The position numbers and the translations under genes are program-made. DNA of 64,000 bases from Pseudomonas brassicacearum subsp. brassicacearum. GTDB taxonomy: Bacteria > Pseudomonadota > Gammaproteobacteria > Pseudomonadales > Pseudomonadaceae. Numbering within the stretch: position 1 is the stretch's first letter; every line of letters starts with the position of its first letter. The notes under the pieces are model-generated. The model had not been told where the DNA came from and searched no databases. It saw only the letters and a program-made list of their open reading frames with translations. This document shows positions 8,510-17,748 of the stretch, piece by piece. The DNA is taken from the NCBI RefSeq assembly GCF_008801605.1, contig NZ_VZPJ01000003.1, forward strand, positions 372,001-436,000, written 5' to 3'.

Positions 8510-9378
8510 TGACTTTACCTCTGTCCACGCCCACCGACTTGTCCCGGCGCAGCACGCTGGCGTCGCAGCAGGAGGCCCCGGCCATGCAAGATCCAACAAC
8601 GTCCCGGCCGATCGTGAGTTTCCAGGACGTGACCAAAAGCTATGGCAGCTTCACCGTGCTCGACCATCTGAACCTGGATGTCGCCCCCGGTGAAAAGGTC
8701 GCGATCATCGGCCCCAGCGGCTCGGGCAAGTCCACGCTGCTGCGGGTGTTGATGACCCTGGAAGGTATCGACCAAGGCCAGATCCGCGTCGAGGATGACT
8801 CCCTGACCCACATGCCCAACCGCAACGGCGTGCTGGTGCCGGCCAACGACCGACACATCCGCCGGGTGCGCGGCAAGATCGGCATGGTGTTCCAGAGTTT
8901 CAACCTGTTTCCCCACATGACCGCGCTGCAGAACGTGATCGAGGCGCCGGTGCAGGTGCTGGGCATGAACCCGAAAGAAGCCCGGGAGCGCGCCGCCGAC
9001 TTGTTGGAGCTGGTAGGGCTGGGCAATAAGCTCGACCATTACCCGTCGCAGTTGTCCGGCGGCCAGCAACAGCGGGTGGCGATCGCCCGGGCGCTGGCGA
9101 TGCGGCCCAAGGTGATGCTGTTTGACGAAGTGACCTCGGCGCTCGACCCGGAGCTGTGCGGCGAAGTGCTGAATGTGATCCGCAAACTGGGGGCCGAACA
9201 CAACCTGACGATGCTGATGGTGACCCACCAGATGGGCTTCGCCCGGGAGTTCGCCGACCGGGTGTGTTTCTTCTACAAAGGGCAGATCCACGAACAGGGC
9301 ACCCCGGCGCAGATCTTCGAGAACCCGCAGCAGGAGCGTACGTGTGCGTTCTTGAGTGCGGTAAAAGAGGCGAATTGA
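8509..9378 (+). CDS. ehuA: Ectoine/hydroxyectoine ABC transporter ATPase EhuA
   Basis: ATP-binding subunit of the polar amino-acid type, with Walker A GPSGSGKST, signature LSGGQQQRV and Walker B VMLFDEVTSALD. It energises EhuBCD. There are two plausible starts. The ATG at 8509 overlaps the ehuD stop and has ggag 8 bases upstream, giving 289 aa. The ATG at 8584 has a perfect aggagg at 8570-8575 with 8-base spacing, giving 264 aa and beginning close to where most family members start. The extra 25 residues (rich in Ser, Thr, Pro) look non-conserved, so the shorter form may be the main product. Confidence 0.9.
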   Translation: MTLPLSTPTDLSRRSTLASQQEAPAMQDPTTSRPIVSFQDVTKSYGSFTVLDHLNLDVAPGEKVAIIGPSGSGKSTLLRVLMTLEGIDQGQIRVEDDSLTHMPNRNGVLVPANDRHIRRVRGKIGMVFQSFNLFPHMTALQNVIEAPVQVLGMNPKEARERAADLLELVGLGNKLDHYPSQLSGGQQQRVAIARALAMRPKVMLFDEVTSALDPELCGEVLNVIRKLGAEHNLTMLMVTHQMGFAREFADRVCFFYKGQIHEQGTPAQIFENPQQERTCAFLSAVKEAN

Positions 9379-9410
9379 TCCCCTTGTGAACACCTTTGGG
9401 CGAGGAGACT

Positions 9411-9498
9411 TGTGGGAGCAAGGCTTGCCCGCGATGAAAGCGATGCGGTCTTTCAGAAAATCGAGGCGCCTGTTTCGCGAGCAAGCTTTGCTCCCACA
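9411..9498. repeat. REP doublet (REPIN-like)
   Basis: Two inverted REP cores (tgtgggagcaaggcttgcc at the left, gcaagctttgctcccaca at the right) stand 88 bp apart end to end, between ehuA and the OmpA-like gene. Six further doublets in the window have the same 88-92 bp size. Confidence 0.85.
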
Positions 9499-9549
9499 AA
9501 TCCCCTCGCCACAAGTGGCGGCATCAGGCGGATAGAAACTGACAACCAT

Positions 9550-9584
9550 AAAAAAACGGGGGCCCTGTTTCCAGAGCCCCCGTT
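9550..9584 (-). terminator. Rho-independent terminator of the OmpA-like gene
   Basis: Read on the minus strand, aaacgggggc and gcccccgttt pair around a 12-base loop and are followed by a run of seven T. It lies 19 bp past the stop of the OmpA-like gene and fits that gene. Confidence 0.9.
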
Positions 9585-9602
9585 TCATTTGCCGCCCAGC
9601 CG

Positions 9603-10337
9603 TTATGGGTATTGCTGGTAAGTCTGGCCCTGCTGTGCCGGTGCCTGGTACTGCTGGCCGGGAATGGCCTTGAGGTTGACCTCGACACGACGGTTTTGCG
9701 CACGGCCATTGACGTCGGCGTTGCTGGCCACCGGGTTGTCCGGGCCGGCGCCACGGGCCGACAGGTTGGCACCGCTCACGCCCTGGGACGTCAGGTAGGT
9801 CGCCACGCTCTGCGCACGACGCTGGGACAGGTCCATGTTGTGCTGGCGGCTGCCGGTGCTGTCGGTGTAGCCGACGATTTCAATCTGGTTCTGGTTGAAC
9901 TCCTTGAGGGAGTTGGCCAGGTTGTTCAGCGGCTGGTAGAAGCTGGACGCGATGTTCGCCGAGTCGGTGGCGAAGGTGATGTTGCCCGGCATGATCAGCT
10001 TGATCTGGTCGCCCTGGCGCTGCACTTCAACGCCGGTATTGGCCATGCTCGCACGCAGCTTCTTTTCCTGCTGGTCGGCGTAGTAGCCGTAACCGGCCGC
10101 GGAAGCCCCCACCACCGCTGCACCGATCAACGCCCCCTTGCCCCGGTTATCGTGACCGATGGCCGCACCGGCCAACGCCCCCGCCAGTGCACCGAGGCCG
10201 CCATACTTGGCGGTTTTGCTCATGCCCGAAGATTCGGTAGAGGCCTGGCCCTGGTTGTCGTAGGGGTTAGGCGACGCACAGCCGGACAACAGGGCCACAG
10301 CAGTTGCGACAACGATCAAGCGACGCGAGGTGAACAT
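9603..10337 (-). CDS. OmpA-family outer-membrane lipoprotein with glycine-zipper segment
   Basis: 244 aa. A lipoprotein signal ends in LLSGCAS with lipidated Cys about residue 21. A Gly/Ala-rich glycine-zipper segment (LGALAGALAGAAIG, about 50-90) precedes a C-terminal OmpA domain (about 115-225) that binds peptidoglycan; NLSARGAGPDNPVASN and RAQNRRVEV are typical. This is the YiaD-like architecture, joining the outer membrane to the cell wall. The tail is rich in Gln and Tyr. It is monocistronic with its own terminator. Confidence 0.88.
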   Translation of the reverse strand: MFTSRRLIVVATAVALLSGCASPNPYDNQGQASTESSGMSKTAKYGGLGALAGALAGAAIGHDNRGKGALIGAAVVGASAAGYGYYADQQEKKLRASMANTGVEVQRQGDQIKLIMPGNITFATDSANIASSFYQPLNNLANSLKEFNQNQIEIVGYTDSTGSRQHNMDLSQRRAQSVATYLTSQGVSGANLSARGAGPDNPVASNADVNGRAQNRRVEVNLKAIPGQQYQAPAQQGQTYQQYP

Positions 10338-10489
10338 GAAGATGCTCCTGGGTTTTCAGTCTGAATGCCAAAGTGTAGGCAATCGACTCTGGCAGGCGTT
10401 GGAACGCGGCAATCGTTAAAAATTCCGTCGCGCTGCGTTGCGCTTCGCCCGGCTGACCGATAAGAAACCGGCGTCCGGGCGAACGCCCC

Positions 10490-11665
10490 TCACCCCTGCG
10501 CCAGACAGCGGCTTACACCCCGGACAATCATCTCCACTTCCCGCCCATCGATCGTCAACGGCGGCAGCAGGCGGATGGTCTGGCCCCGAGTGATATTGAT
10601 CAGCAGGCCGTGGTCCCGGGCGGCGCGCAGGGCCAGGTCGCGAACCGGCTGCTTGAGTTCGATGCCGATCATCAACCCCTGGCCGCGAATCGCCAGGACA
10701 TTCGGGTTGTCCGCCAACTCGGTGCGCAGCCGGCTCAGCAACTGTTCGCCCTGATGCCTGGCGTTGTCCACCAGCGCTTGTTGCTCAATGATCTCCAGCA
10801 CCGTGCAGCCGACCCGACAGGCCAGTGGATTACCGCCAAAGGTGCTGCCATGGCTGCCAGGGGTAAACAGTTCAGCCGCCTTGCCCCTTGCCAGGCAGGC
10901 CCCAATGGGCACGCCGTTGCCCAAGCCTTTGGCGAGGGTCATGACGTCCGGCACGATGCCCTCGTGCTGGAACGCGAACCATTGGCCAGTGCGACCGATG
11001 CCGGTCTGGATCTCGTCGAGCATCAACAACCAGGCGCGCCGGGTGCACAGTTCCCGCAGGGCCTTGAGATAACCCGGCGGGGCGAGTTGCACACCACTTT
11101 CGCCCTGGATCGGTTCCACCAGTACTGCGACGATGCGCTCGGCATGAGCCTGCTGGATCGCTTCCAACGCCGCCAGATCGCCGAACGGCACCTTGATGAA
11201 ATCCCCCGGCAAGCGGTTGTAGCCCAGCCGCACGGACGGACCGTCACTGGCGGACATCGTGCCCAATGTGCGCCCGTGGAACGCATTATCCATGACCACC
11301 ACCAATGGCTGCTCAATGCCTTTATGCCAACCATGGAGGCGCGCCAGTTTCAGTGCGGTTTCGTTGGCCTCGGCGCCTGAGTTGTTGAAAAACGCCCGCT
11401 CCAGCCCCGACAGCTGAGTGAGCTTTTGCGCCAGGCGCTGTTGCCAATCGATGCTGTACAGGTTCGACGTGTGCAACAGCAGGCCGGCTTGCTCGCTGAT
11501 GGCGGCCACCAACCGCGGGTGGGAGTGGCCGACATTGGTCACTGCCACGCCCGCCACCGCATCAAGGTATTCGCGGCCGTCCTGGTCCCACAGGCGCGTA
11601 CCCAAACCATGGGTGAAACTCAGCGCCAGGGGTTGGTAAGTGGTCATCAGGCAGGCAGCGGTCAT
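10490..11665 (-). CDS. Acetylornithine aminotransferase-like class III aminotransferase (ArgD family)
   Basis: 391 aa from [15 protein letters not shown]; an ATG 15 bp upstream has no ribosome site, while this one has ggag 9 bases away. Class III PLP transaminase: HVGNSHPR-like VGHSHPRL, the [11 protein letters not shown] aspartate region, and the PLP lysine in TLAKGLGNG. It transfers amino groups from acetylornithine, succinylornithine or other omega-amino compounds to 2-oxoglutarate. Pseudomonads carry several ArgD paralogues, so biosynthetic (argD) and catabolic roles cannot be told apart here. It stands alone, divergent from a LysR regulator that may control it. Confidence 0.8.
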   Translation of the reverse strand: MTAACLMTTYQPLALSFTHGLGTRLWDQDGREYLDAVAGVAVTNVGHSHPRLVAAISEQAGLLLHTSNLYSIDWQQRLAQKLTQLSGLERAFFNNSGAEANETALKLARLHGWHKGIEQPLVVVMDNAFHGRTLGTMSASDGPSVRLGYNRLPGDFIKVPFGDLAALEAIQQAHAERIVAVLVEPIQGESGVQLAPPGYLKALRELCTRRAWLLMLDEIQTGIGRTGQWFAFQHEGIVPDVMTLAKGLGNGVPIGACLARGKAAELFTPGSHGSTFGGNPLACRVGCTVLEIIEQQALVDNARHQGEQLLSRLRTELADNPNVLAIRGQGLMIGIELKQPVRDLALRAARDHGLLINITRGQTIRLLPPLTIDGREVEMIVRGVSRCLAQG

Positions 11666-11764
11666 GGCATCAAGCTCCATTTGGTTGGTTTTTTCCAGTA
11701 TGGTTAGCCACCAAGGCTGGATAAACTCCGCTTTACTTCAATCATTTAAAAGCTGAGCTTGATA

Positions 11765-12682
11765 ATGGACTTGTTCCAGGCGATGACCGTTTACGTGAAG
11801 GTGGTAGAAACCGGAAGCCTGACGGCGGCGGCCCAGGTATGCGAAATGTCCACCACCATGGTGGGCAATCATCTTCGTGCACTGGAGCAACGTCTCGGCG
11901 TGCGCCTGATCAACCGTACGACGCGGCGCCAGCGCCTGACCGAGTTCGGCTCGGCCTACTACCAACGCTGCCTGGAAGTGCTCGGGCTGGTGGCCGATTC
12001 CGAGCGCCTGGCCGAGCAGACCCAGGGCGAGCCCACCGGCACCTTGCGCATCACCGCGCCACTGACCTTCGGCTCCGAGCGCCTCGCACCGGCGCTGGCC
12101 GAATTCAGCCAGCGCTTCGCTCAAGTCAAGCTCGACGTGGTGCTGACCAATCAGCGGTTGGACCTGCTCGAACATGGATTCGACGTCGCCATCCGCCTCG
12201 GCCATCCCGACCCGAAACTGATTGCCCGGCCATTGATGGACTACACCCTGACCATCTGCGCCTCCCCTGCCTACCTGGCTCGGCGCGGCACACCGGAAAA
12301 ACCCACGGACCTGCAGCAGCACGACTGCCTGTCGTTCGCCTATTCGGCAGCAGACGAATGGCGCTTCGCCCAGGATCACTGGCCGATCAACGGGCCGGAG
12401 GGCGAGATCAAGGTCCCGGTGAACGGGCCGATGCTGATCAACAGTTCCTCGGGCCTGCATCGCGCCGCCCTGGCCGGGATGGGCGTGGTCATGCTGCCCG
12501 ATGCGCTGGTGGCACAGGACCTGAAGGATGGACACCTGGTGACGTTGTTGCAGGGCTACCAATTGCCCCATCGCCCAATGAGCCTCATGTACGCGCAGGA
12601 TCGCTACCGTTTGCCGAAGCTGCGCAGTTTTGTCGAGTTCGCGCTGGAGAAATGGGGCAAACCCCCAACACCAGCCGAATGA
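11765..12682 (+). CDS. LysR-family transcriptional regulator
   Basis: 305 aa from MDLFQAMTVYVKVVETGS. The N-terminal winged helix (about 3-62) is followed by a periplasmic-binding-type effector domain (about 90-295). The PTGTLRITAPLTFG segment marks the subgroup that often controls oxidoreductases or transporters. It is divergent from the ArgD-like gene across 99 bp. The ligand is not predictable. Confidence 0.88.
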   Translation: MDLFQAMTVYVKVVETGSLTAAAQVCEMSTTMVGNHLRALEQRLGVRLINRTTRRQRLTEFGSAYYQRCLEVLGLVADSERLAEQTQGEPTGTLRITAPLTFGSERLAPALAEFSQRFAQVKLDVVLTNQRLDLLEHGFDVAIRLGHPDPKLIARPLMDYTLTICASPAYLARRGTPEKPTDLQQHDCLSFAYSAADEWRFAQDHWPINGPEGEIKVPVNGPMLINSSSGLHRAALAGMGVVMLPDALVAQDLKDGHLVTLLQGYQLPHRPMSLMYAQDRYRLPKLRSFVEFALEKWGKPPTPAE

Positions 12683-12684
12683 TG

Positions 12685-12716
12685 TTGTGGCGAGGGGATT
12701 TATCCCCTCGCCACAA
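12685..12716. repeat. Palindromic REP-like element, second copy
   Basis: Perfect 14-bp inverted repeat (ttgtggcgagggga and its complement) around ttta, immediately after the LysR stop. It has the same core as 155-184. It could also work as a weak hairpin end for the LysR transcript, but no T-run follows. Confidence 0.8.
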
Positions 12717-12831
12717 AAGCGTGCCCTGGCTTGGCTGTACGTCGCTACCCCGCTAGTGACCCCGCCCCCCATCAGCTACTCTTCCTCCTTGGACGAGCAT
12801 TTTGATATCAAGGCTGATTGAGGGAACGACG

Positions 12832-13845
12832 ATGGGAGATGCCTCGAACATCGATATGCTGCGGTTCGACCTGTCCGATCTGGACGAAGGCGTACTGCAC
12901 ACCATCCTGGAACTGGTCAGCGATGGCATCTGGGACTGGAATGCCAACACCGGCTTCGTCTACCGCAACCCCGGCTGGTACACGATGCTTGGCTACCAGC
13001 CTCATTCACTGGACAACACCGTGCTGACCTGGGAGAGCGTGATCCACCCGGATGACTATCCACGGGTCATGGCGTTGTTCGACGACTACCTGGAACACCG
13101 ATCCCACGTCTACCAGGCCGAATACCGCTGCCGCACCCACGACGGTTCCTACATCTGGATCGAGGATCGCGGCTACGTGATCGCCCGTAACCCGGACGGC
13201 ACGGTGGCGCGCATGATCGGCGCCCATCGCAGTATCGATGACAAGAAACGCCTGTTCGAACAACTGGAACGGCGCAACAAATCCCTGGAAGCCGTCATCG
13301 AAGAACGCACCCGCGAACTGTCCCGGGTCAACCATCAGTTGCAGATCCAGCTCGACGAAAACCGCAAGCTTGCCGAAACCGACGCCCTGACCCGGGTCGC
13401 CAACCGTTATCGCCTGGACCAGGCGCTGCCGCTGGCCTGTGAGCGCGCGCAGCGTTTTCGCGAGCCGTTATCGCTGATCGCCATGGACGTGGATGATTTC
13501 AAGGACATCAACGATCGCTACGGCCACGCCTTTGGCGACGCAGCGTTGATACAAGTGGTGCAGAGCGTCAAGCGCTGCGAGCGCGGCGGCGACTTGCTGG
13601 TTCGCTGGGGCGGTGACGAATTCATCATGATCTTGCCCAACACCACCCTGGCCGACGCCCGCCTGCTGGCTGAGAGCATTCGCCGGGGTCTGTCCGACCT
13701 GCTGCCGGTGGGCGACTTCCAGATCACCATGAGTTTTGGCGTGGTGCAGCGACTCGAGGATGAACAGCACGCCGTGTTGCTGCACCGGGCGGACCAGGCG
13801 CTGTATCGCTCCAAGATGTCGGGCAAGAATGTGATTTGTGAATGA
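12832..13845 (+). CDS. PAS-GGDEF diguanylate cyclase
   Basis: 337 aa, chosen ATG 12832 with aggga at 12821. A PAS_3-type sensor (about residues 12-130, with FVYRNPGWYTMLGY) is joined by a coiled-coil signalling helix (about 135-180) to a GGDEF domain. The active-site GGDEF is intact. An RGGD inhibitory I-site lies five residues before it, so the enzyme should make cyclic di-GMP with product inhibition. It has no membrane segment and is probably cytoplasmic. No partner gene is obvious. Confidence 0.9.
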   Translation: MGDASNIDMLRFDLSDLDEGVLHTILELVSDGIWDWNANTGFVYRNPGWYTMLGYQPHSLDNTVLTWESVIHPDDYPRVMALFDDYLEHRSHVYQAEYRCRTHDGSYIWIEDRGYVIARNPDGTVARMIGAHRSIDDKKRLFEQLERRNKSLEAVIEERTRELSRVNHQLQIQLDENRKLAETDALTRVANRYRLDQALPLACERAQRFREPLSLIAMDVDDFKDINDRYGHAFGDAALIQVVQSVKRCERGGDLLVRWGGDEFIMILPNTTLADARLLAESIRRGLSDLLPVGDFQITMSFGVVQRLEDEQHAVLLHRADQALYRSKMSGKNVICE

Positions 13846-13936
13846 ACCGAGCCCAGGCCCGAAGGCAAAAAAGAATGCAGACATGAGGCGCTGCCAACGG
13901 TCATAGGCTGTATCCCTAGCAATCAGGCTTTCACCC

Positions 13937-14680
13937 TTGCCGACTCGACCGCCCTCCCTCTCACGCCTTTACCTGGGCTGCGCCGGCTGGTCGCTGCCCC
14001 GGGAGCACTGGCCGGCCTTTGCTGTCGACGGGACTCATTTGCAACGCTATAGCAGCCGATTCCCGGCCGTGGAAATCAACAGCTCGTTCTACCGCCCTCA
14101 CCGTCCCGCCACGTATGCAAAGTGGGCAGCCAGCGTGGCCCGGGATTTTCGTTTCTCGGTCAAAGTGCCCAAACAGATTACCCATGAACGGCGACTGATC
14201 GACTGCGGAGGGCTTGTGGATGAATTCCTCGGGCAATGCTCGCAACTGGGAGAACAGCTTGGTTGCCTGTTGATTCAGTTGCCACCGTCGCTGGCCTTCG
14301 ATGCCGCAGTGGCCGGGGGGTTCTTCAAGGCCTTGCGGGACCGTTATCAGGGTTACGCAGTGCTTGAGCCGCGACACCCGAGCTGGCTCATGCCCGAGGT
14401 CGCAGCGATGCTGCAAGACGAATGCATCGGCCGTGTCGCCGCCGATCCGTCCCCCTTGCCCGGCGGCGATCAACCCGCAGGCTGGCCCGGCATTCGCTAC
14501 TACCGCTTGCACGGCTCACCACGAATTTACTACTCAGCTTACGAAGACGCCCGGCTGGAGCACCTCGCCCGAACGTTGAAAGCCGACCCCGACACGCCGA
14601 CATGGTGCATCTTCGACAACACCGCCAGTGGCGCCGCGACGCCGGATGCGTTGCGGCTGATGGATTTGCTGCGCGACTGA
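13937..14680 (+). CDS. DUF72 family protein
   Basis: 247 aa with the YecE/DUF72 beta-barrel signatures LYLGCAGWS near the start, the YSSRFPAVEINSSFYR segment and a YYRLHG motif near 185. Function of the family is unknown. No ATG is available in frame; I use the TTG at 13937, and the true start could be a few codons later. It stands alone, 91 bp after the GGDEF gene. Confidence 0.82.
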   Translation: MPTRPPSLSRLYLGCAGWSLPREHWPAFAVDGTHLQRYSSRFPAVEINSSFYRPHRPATYAKWAASVARDFRFSVKVPKQITHERRLIDCGGLVDEFLGQCSQLGEQLGCLLIQLPPSLAFDAAVAGGFFKALRDRYQGYAVLEPRHPSWLMPEVAAMLQDECIGRVAADPSPLPGGDQPAGWPGIRYYRLHGSPRIYYSAYEDARLEHLARTLKADPDTPTWCIFDNTASGAATPDALRLMDLLRD

Positions 14681-14801
14681 AATAGACACCGGTGACCGGT
14701 CCGACCGTGACAACACCGCCCGCGTCCAATAGATTAGGCGACCGGAAAAAAGCTCAATGCCTTTCTCGCCTCATCCCGCTAACAGAAGTAGTGAAATTTC
14801 A

Positions 14802-15506
14802 ATGTCCGATTCCAACACCGCTGAATCCTTAGTCACCCTGTCGTCCAAAGCGGAATACGAAAACTCCATCAATCTTTCACAGCATCTGCCCCAGGCCAAA
14901 ACCATCAGCGAAATGGTCCTCGATGCGTTCCAGTCGAATCGCGAAAGCGACCAGATCCGCGAACTGCGCAACGCCATCCGCCAGGCTCACGATGCGTTCG
15001 ACGACGACAAGGCCTATGAACTCATGGGCCAGCTCAAACAACTCAAGGACGCCGAAGCCGCCGATTTCGCAGCCCTGGAAGACCTGAGCAGCCGCTTCCC
15101 GATCAGCCGTATCCTCTCCAGCTACAAGGACGACCCGTCGTTCCAGGAACTGGTCTACGGCCTGGCCCTGAAAGTACTGAACCAGACCCACCAGGCCATC
15201 AGCAACCCGAGCGGCAGCAAGGGCAAGGCCTCGCGGGCCAAGAAGGAAGCCGAAGTGTTTGTTATCAGCAAGGATGGCATCAGCGTCACCCTGCCCCTGC
15301 GCACACCACGCTCCAAGCCGAACGTCGACCGCGAGGCCTTCGAGTTCCTGGGCTTCAATTTCGTAGGCGAAGGCGACGAAGCCGAGCTGGAAAGCGAAAC
15401 CTTCCTGGACAATGACGGCACCGAACAACAGGCCACCCGCAAAAGCATCGTCACCGCCCTGCAACAGCAGAAAGCGTTCGATGGCTACAGCATCGCCCAG
15501 CAATAA
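14802..15506 (+). CDS. Uncharacterized soluble protein
   Basis: 234 aa from MSDSNTAESLVTLS (an ATG 45 bp upstream is less likely). The first half is predicted helical and charged, with EDLSSRFPISRILSSYKDD. The second half has a Lys/Arg/Ser-rich linker (GSKGKASRAKKEAEVFVIS) followed by a beta-rich part and an acidic tail. There is no signal peptide or membrane segment. I do not recognise a family. It is followed by a REP array and a terminator. Confidence 0.7.
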   Translation: MSDSNTAESLVTLSSKAEYENSINLSQHLPQAKTISEMVLDAFQSNRESDQIRELRNAIRQAHDAFDDDKAYELMGQLKQLKDAEAADFAALEDLSSRFPISRILSSYKDDPSFQELVYGLALKVLNQTHQAISNPSGSKGKASRAKKEAEVFVISKDGISVTLPLRTPRSKPNVDREAFEFLGFNFVGEGDEAELESETFLDNDGTEQQATRKSIVTALQQQKAFDGYSIAQQ

Positions 15507-15511
15507 GCCCA

Positions 15512-15640
15512 TGTGGGAGCGAGCTTGCTCGCGATCGATAGTCCCCACGCTCCGCGTGGGAATGACTCCTCGGACGCTCCGCGTTCGGCTCTTGGGGGAC
15601 GCAGAGCGTCCCAGGCTGCATTCCCACGCGGAGCGTAGGA
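15512..15640. repeat. REP unit plus a second palindromic repeat family
   Basis: A single REP core at 15512-15535 is followed by several short palindromes based on cacgctccgcgtg and its variants (15544-15640), a different repeat family also common between Pseudomonas genes. No coding potential is apparent. Confidence 0.7.
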
Positions 15641-15664
15641 GCGATCCTCCAGGCAGTGGCCATG

Positions 15665-15704
15665 AAAAAGCCCCGCGCTTCTCTCGAAGGCGGGGCTGTT
15701 TTCA
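15665..15704. terminator. Terminator hairpin, left copy of the 33-bp direct repeat
   Basis: A GC-rich hairpin (agccccgc / gcggggct) with T-runs on both sides can end the unknown gene at 15506 from the left and higA from the right. Its first 33 bases (15665-15697) recur exactly at 16461-16493, on the far side of the toxin-antitoxin pair. Confidence 0.85.
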
Positions 15705-15718
15705 TGGATATGAGCTGA

Positions 15719-16033
15719 TCAAACAGCGCCAAGCCGTTCGACCATATCTGGAAACTTCTCGACCAGCTTGATCAACAAAGCCGCCTGGGCGTTAGGCTTG
15801 GACTTCTCCTGCTCCCAGTTCCTGAGCGTACCTGGACTGGTCCTGATGCTCTTGGCGAAAACGGCTTGAGACATGTGGAGCTTGTCGCGCAACGCCACGA
15901 TTTCTTGGGCAGACACCTCGGGAACCGGTTTGTCTTCGATCGATATCTGGCGAAGGGTAATCTTGCCCTCCCGGTGGGCGGCCATCTCCTCGACGCCTTG
16001 CATCATCTCGGCAAACAGATCGCGCTTTTTCAT
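15719..16033 (-). CDS. higA: HigA/NadS-type antitoxin, XRE helix-turn-helix
   Basis: 104 aa. An N-terminal toxin-binding part (residues 1-40) is followed by a Cro/XRE helix-turn-helix (about 45-95, with LHMSQAVFAKSIRTSPGTLRNWE). It neutralises the toxin encoded immediately upstream and autorepresses the operon. Order is toxin first, antitoxin second, typical of higBA. It overlaps the toxin gene by 4 bp. Confidence 0.87.
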   Translation of the reverse strand: MKKRDLFAEMMQGVEEMAAHREGKITLRQISIEDKPVPEVSAQEIVALRDKLHMSQAVFAKSIRTSPGTLRNWEQEKSKPNAQAALLIKLVEKFPDMVERLGAV

Positions 16034-16374
16034 AAGGTACCTCGTACTTTCAACTCAGCTTCTATGGCGCGTTTGAGCGTCTTCTCTTGCTCGGAGGTCA
16101 GGTTTTCCAACTCGTCCTTGTCATAAATCGCGAACATCCAGAACTGACGATCGTTCATGAGCCAATAGTAAATAACGCGCAACCCGCCTCGCTTCCCTTT
16201 ACCACGACGCTCATCGAACCAGCGCAGCTTACGAAAGCCGCCGGTACGTGGTATGACGTCACCAACCTCTGGATGCTGCAGCATATAGGACTGAAGCAGG
16301 CGATACTCATCATCAGTCAGGTAATGGCCAACCGTGTCGGTGAATGTAGTCGTTTCAAAAAATAGGGTACGCAT
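16030..16374 (-). CDS. higB: RelE/HigB-type mRNA-interferase toxin
   Basis: 114 aa from MRTLFFETTTFTDTVGHYL; an ATG 27 bp upstream is less likely. It has the compact RelE/HigB fold with the basic active-site stretch RGKGKRGGLRVIYYW and a C-terminal KDELENLTSEQ segment. Such toxins cleave mRNA on the ribosome. The pair is bracketed by identical terminator-like repeats. Confidence 0.87.
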   Translation of the reverse strand: MRTLFFETTTFTDTVGHYLTDDEYRLLQSYMLQHPEVGDVIPRTGGFRKLRWFDERRGKGKRGGLRVIYYWLMNDRQFWMFAIYDKDELENLTSEQEKTLKRAIEAELKVRGTL

Positions 16375-16459
16375 GGCAGAAACTATAGGCAAATTGCGCA
16401 TAGTTCAACAAACCATAATCTATTGCGACGAATGACAGCCAATCCACACCTCACCTCAA

Positions 16460-16499
16460 CAAAAAGCCCCGCGCTTCTCTCGAAGGCGGGGCTTTTTTT
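16460..16499. terminator. Bidirectional terminator, right copy of the 33-bp direct repeat
   Basis: Hairpin agccccgc / gcggggct with an A-run before and a T-run after, 14 bp beyond the cyoE stop. On the minus strand it ends the cyo operon. Bases 16461-16493 are identical to 15665-15697. Confidence 0.88.
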
Positions 16500-16513
16500 G
16501 TGGCGTCTGAAGC

Positions 16514-17401
16514 TTAAGGCGCGTAGGTCAGCAGCAGCTCACTCGGCACCTTGAAGTCCAGGGACATCATGACGCTCAGGGCGGTGATGGTGAAGATCGA
16601 GAACACGAACAGCTTGCGTGCCCAGACCGTGTCATCCACCGCCTTGTAGCCGGTCCAGGCCATGTACAGCCAGTACATGCCCATGGCGGCGGCGACGGCG
16701 AGGTAGCTCATGCCGGCGTAGCCACTGAAGGTCAGCATCAAGGTCGCCACGAGGAAGGCCAGGATGTACAGCAGGATGTGCTTCTTGGCCACCCGGATAC
16801 CGCGCTTGACCGGTAGCACCGGAATCGAGGCCGCCAGGTAGTCGTTGAAGCGGAAGATCGCGATGGCGTAGGAATGCGGCATCTGCCAGAGGCTGAACAT
16901 CACCAGCAGCGTCAGCGCAGCCATGTCGAAGCTGTTGCTGACCGCCACATAGCCGATCACCGGCGGCATCGCCCCCGACAGGCTGCCCACCAGCGTGCCG
17001 TGGACCGACTTGCGCTTGAGGTACAGGCTGTAGAGGCCGACGTAGATGACAAAACCGATCACCGCGAACAACGCAGCCAACGGGTTGGCCACCGAGTACA
17101 ACAGCGCCACGCCGGCCACGCCCAGCACCGTGGCGAACGCCAGGGCCAGTTGCACCGGAATCAGGCCCTGGACCAGCGCCCGATTCTTGGTGCGTTCCAT
17201 CTTGATATCGATGTCACGGTCGATGCAGTTGTTGAACACACAACCGGACGCCACCACCAGGGAAGTGCCGATCATCGCCGCCAGGAAGATGGCCAGATCG
17301 ACATGCCCTTTCGAGGCCAGGAAAAACCCGCCTGCCACAGAAAGCACGTTACCGAAAATGATCCCCGGCTTGGTGATTTGGATAAAGTGCTTCAGGGACA
17401 T
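16514..17401 (-). CDS. cyoE: Protoheme IX farnesyltransferase (heme O synthase)
   Basis: 295 aa from [13 protein letters not shown], the conserved N-terminus. UbiA-family inner-membrane enzyme with about nine helices and the prenyl-binding NNCIDRDID motif near residue 70. It farnesylates heme B to heme O for the bo3 oxidase. It is the last gene of cyoABCDE, 11 bp after cyoD. Confidence 0.96.
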   Translation of the reverse strand: MSLKHFIQITKPGIIFGNVLSVAGGFFLASKGHVDLAIFLAAMIGTSLVVASGCVFNNCIDRDIDIKMERTKNRALVQGLIPVQLALAFATVLGVAGVALLYSVANPLAALFAVIGFVIYVGLYSLYLKRKSVHGTLVGSLSGAMPPVIGYVAVSNSFDMAALTLLVMFSLWQMPHSYAIAIFRFNDYLAASIPVLPVKRGIRVAKKHILLYILAFLVATLMLTFSGYAGMSYLAVAAAMGMYWLYMAWTGYKAVDDTVWARKLFVFSIFTITALSVMMSLDFKVPSELLLTYAP

Positions 17402-17412
17402 CCGGACTTTCC

Positions 17413-17748
17413 TCAGTGCGCCATCATGTTGGTGTGGATGCTGAACATGATCCACAACGACAGGCCAACCAGCAGGACAATCACGATCGCGGCAAAGACA
17501 AACGCGACCACGTTGTTACGTTGGGCGGCGGAGCGGTCCAGGTGCAGGAAGTACACCAGGTGCACCAGTACCTGGACCACGGCGAAGATCAGTACGATCC
17601 ACAGGGTCAGGCTCTTGGGCAGCGATGGGTACATCACCAGGCCGAACGGAATGACGGTCAGGATCACCGACAGAATGAAACCGATGGCGTAGGACTTGAC
17701 GCTGCCGTGGCCGGCGTCGTGGCCATCATGGGAATGTGCGTTAGCCAT
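17413..17748 (-). CDS. cyoD: Cytochrome bo3 ubiquinol oxidase subunit IV
   Basis: 111 aa with three membrane helices and a His-rich N-terminus ([12 protein letters not shown]). CyoD assists assembly of the copper B site. It begins directly after the cyoC stop with no gap. Confidence 0.95.
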   Translation of the reverse strand: MANAHSHDGHDAGHGSVKSYAIGFILSVILTVIPFGLVMYPSLPKSLTLWIVLIFAVVQVLVHLVYFLHLDRSAAQRNNVVAFVFAAIVIVLLVGLSLWIMFSIHTNMMAH

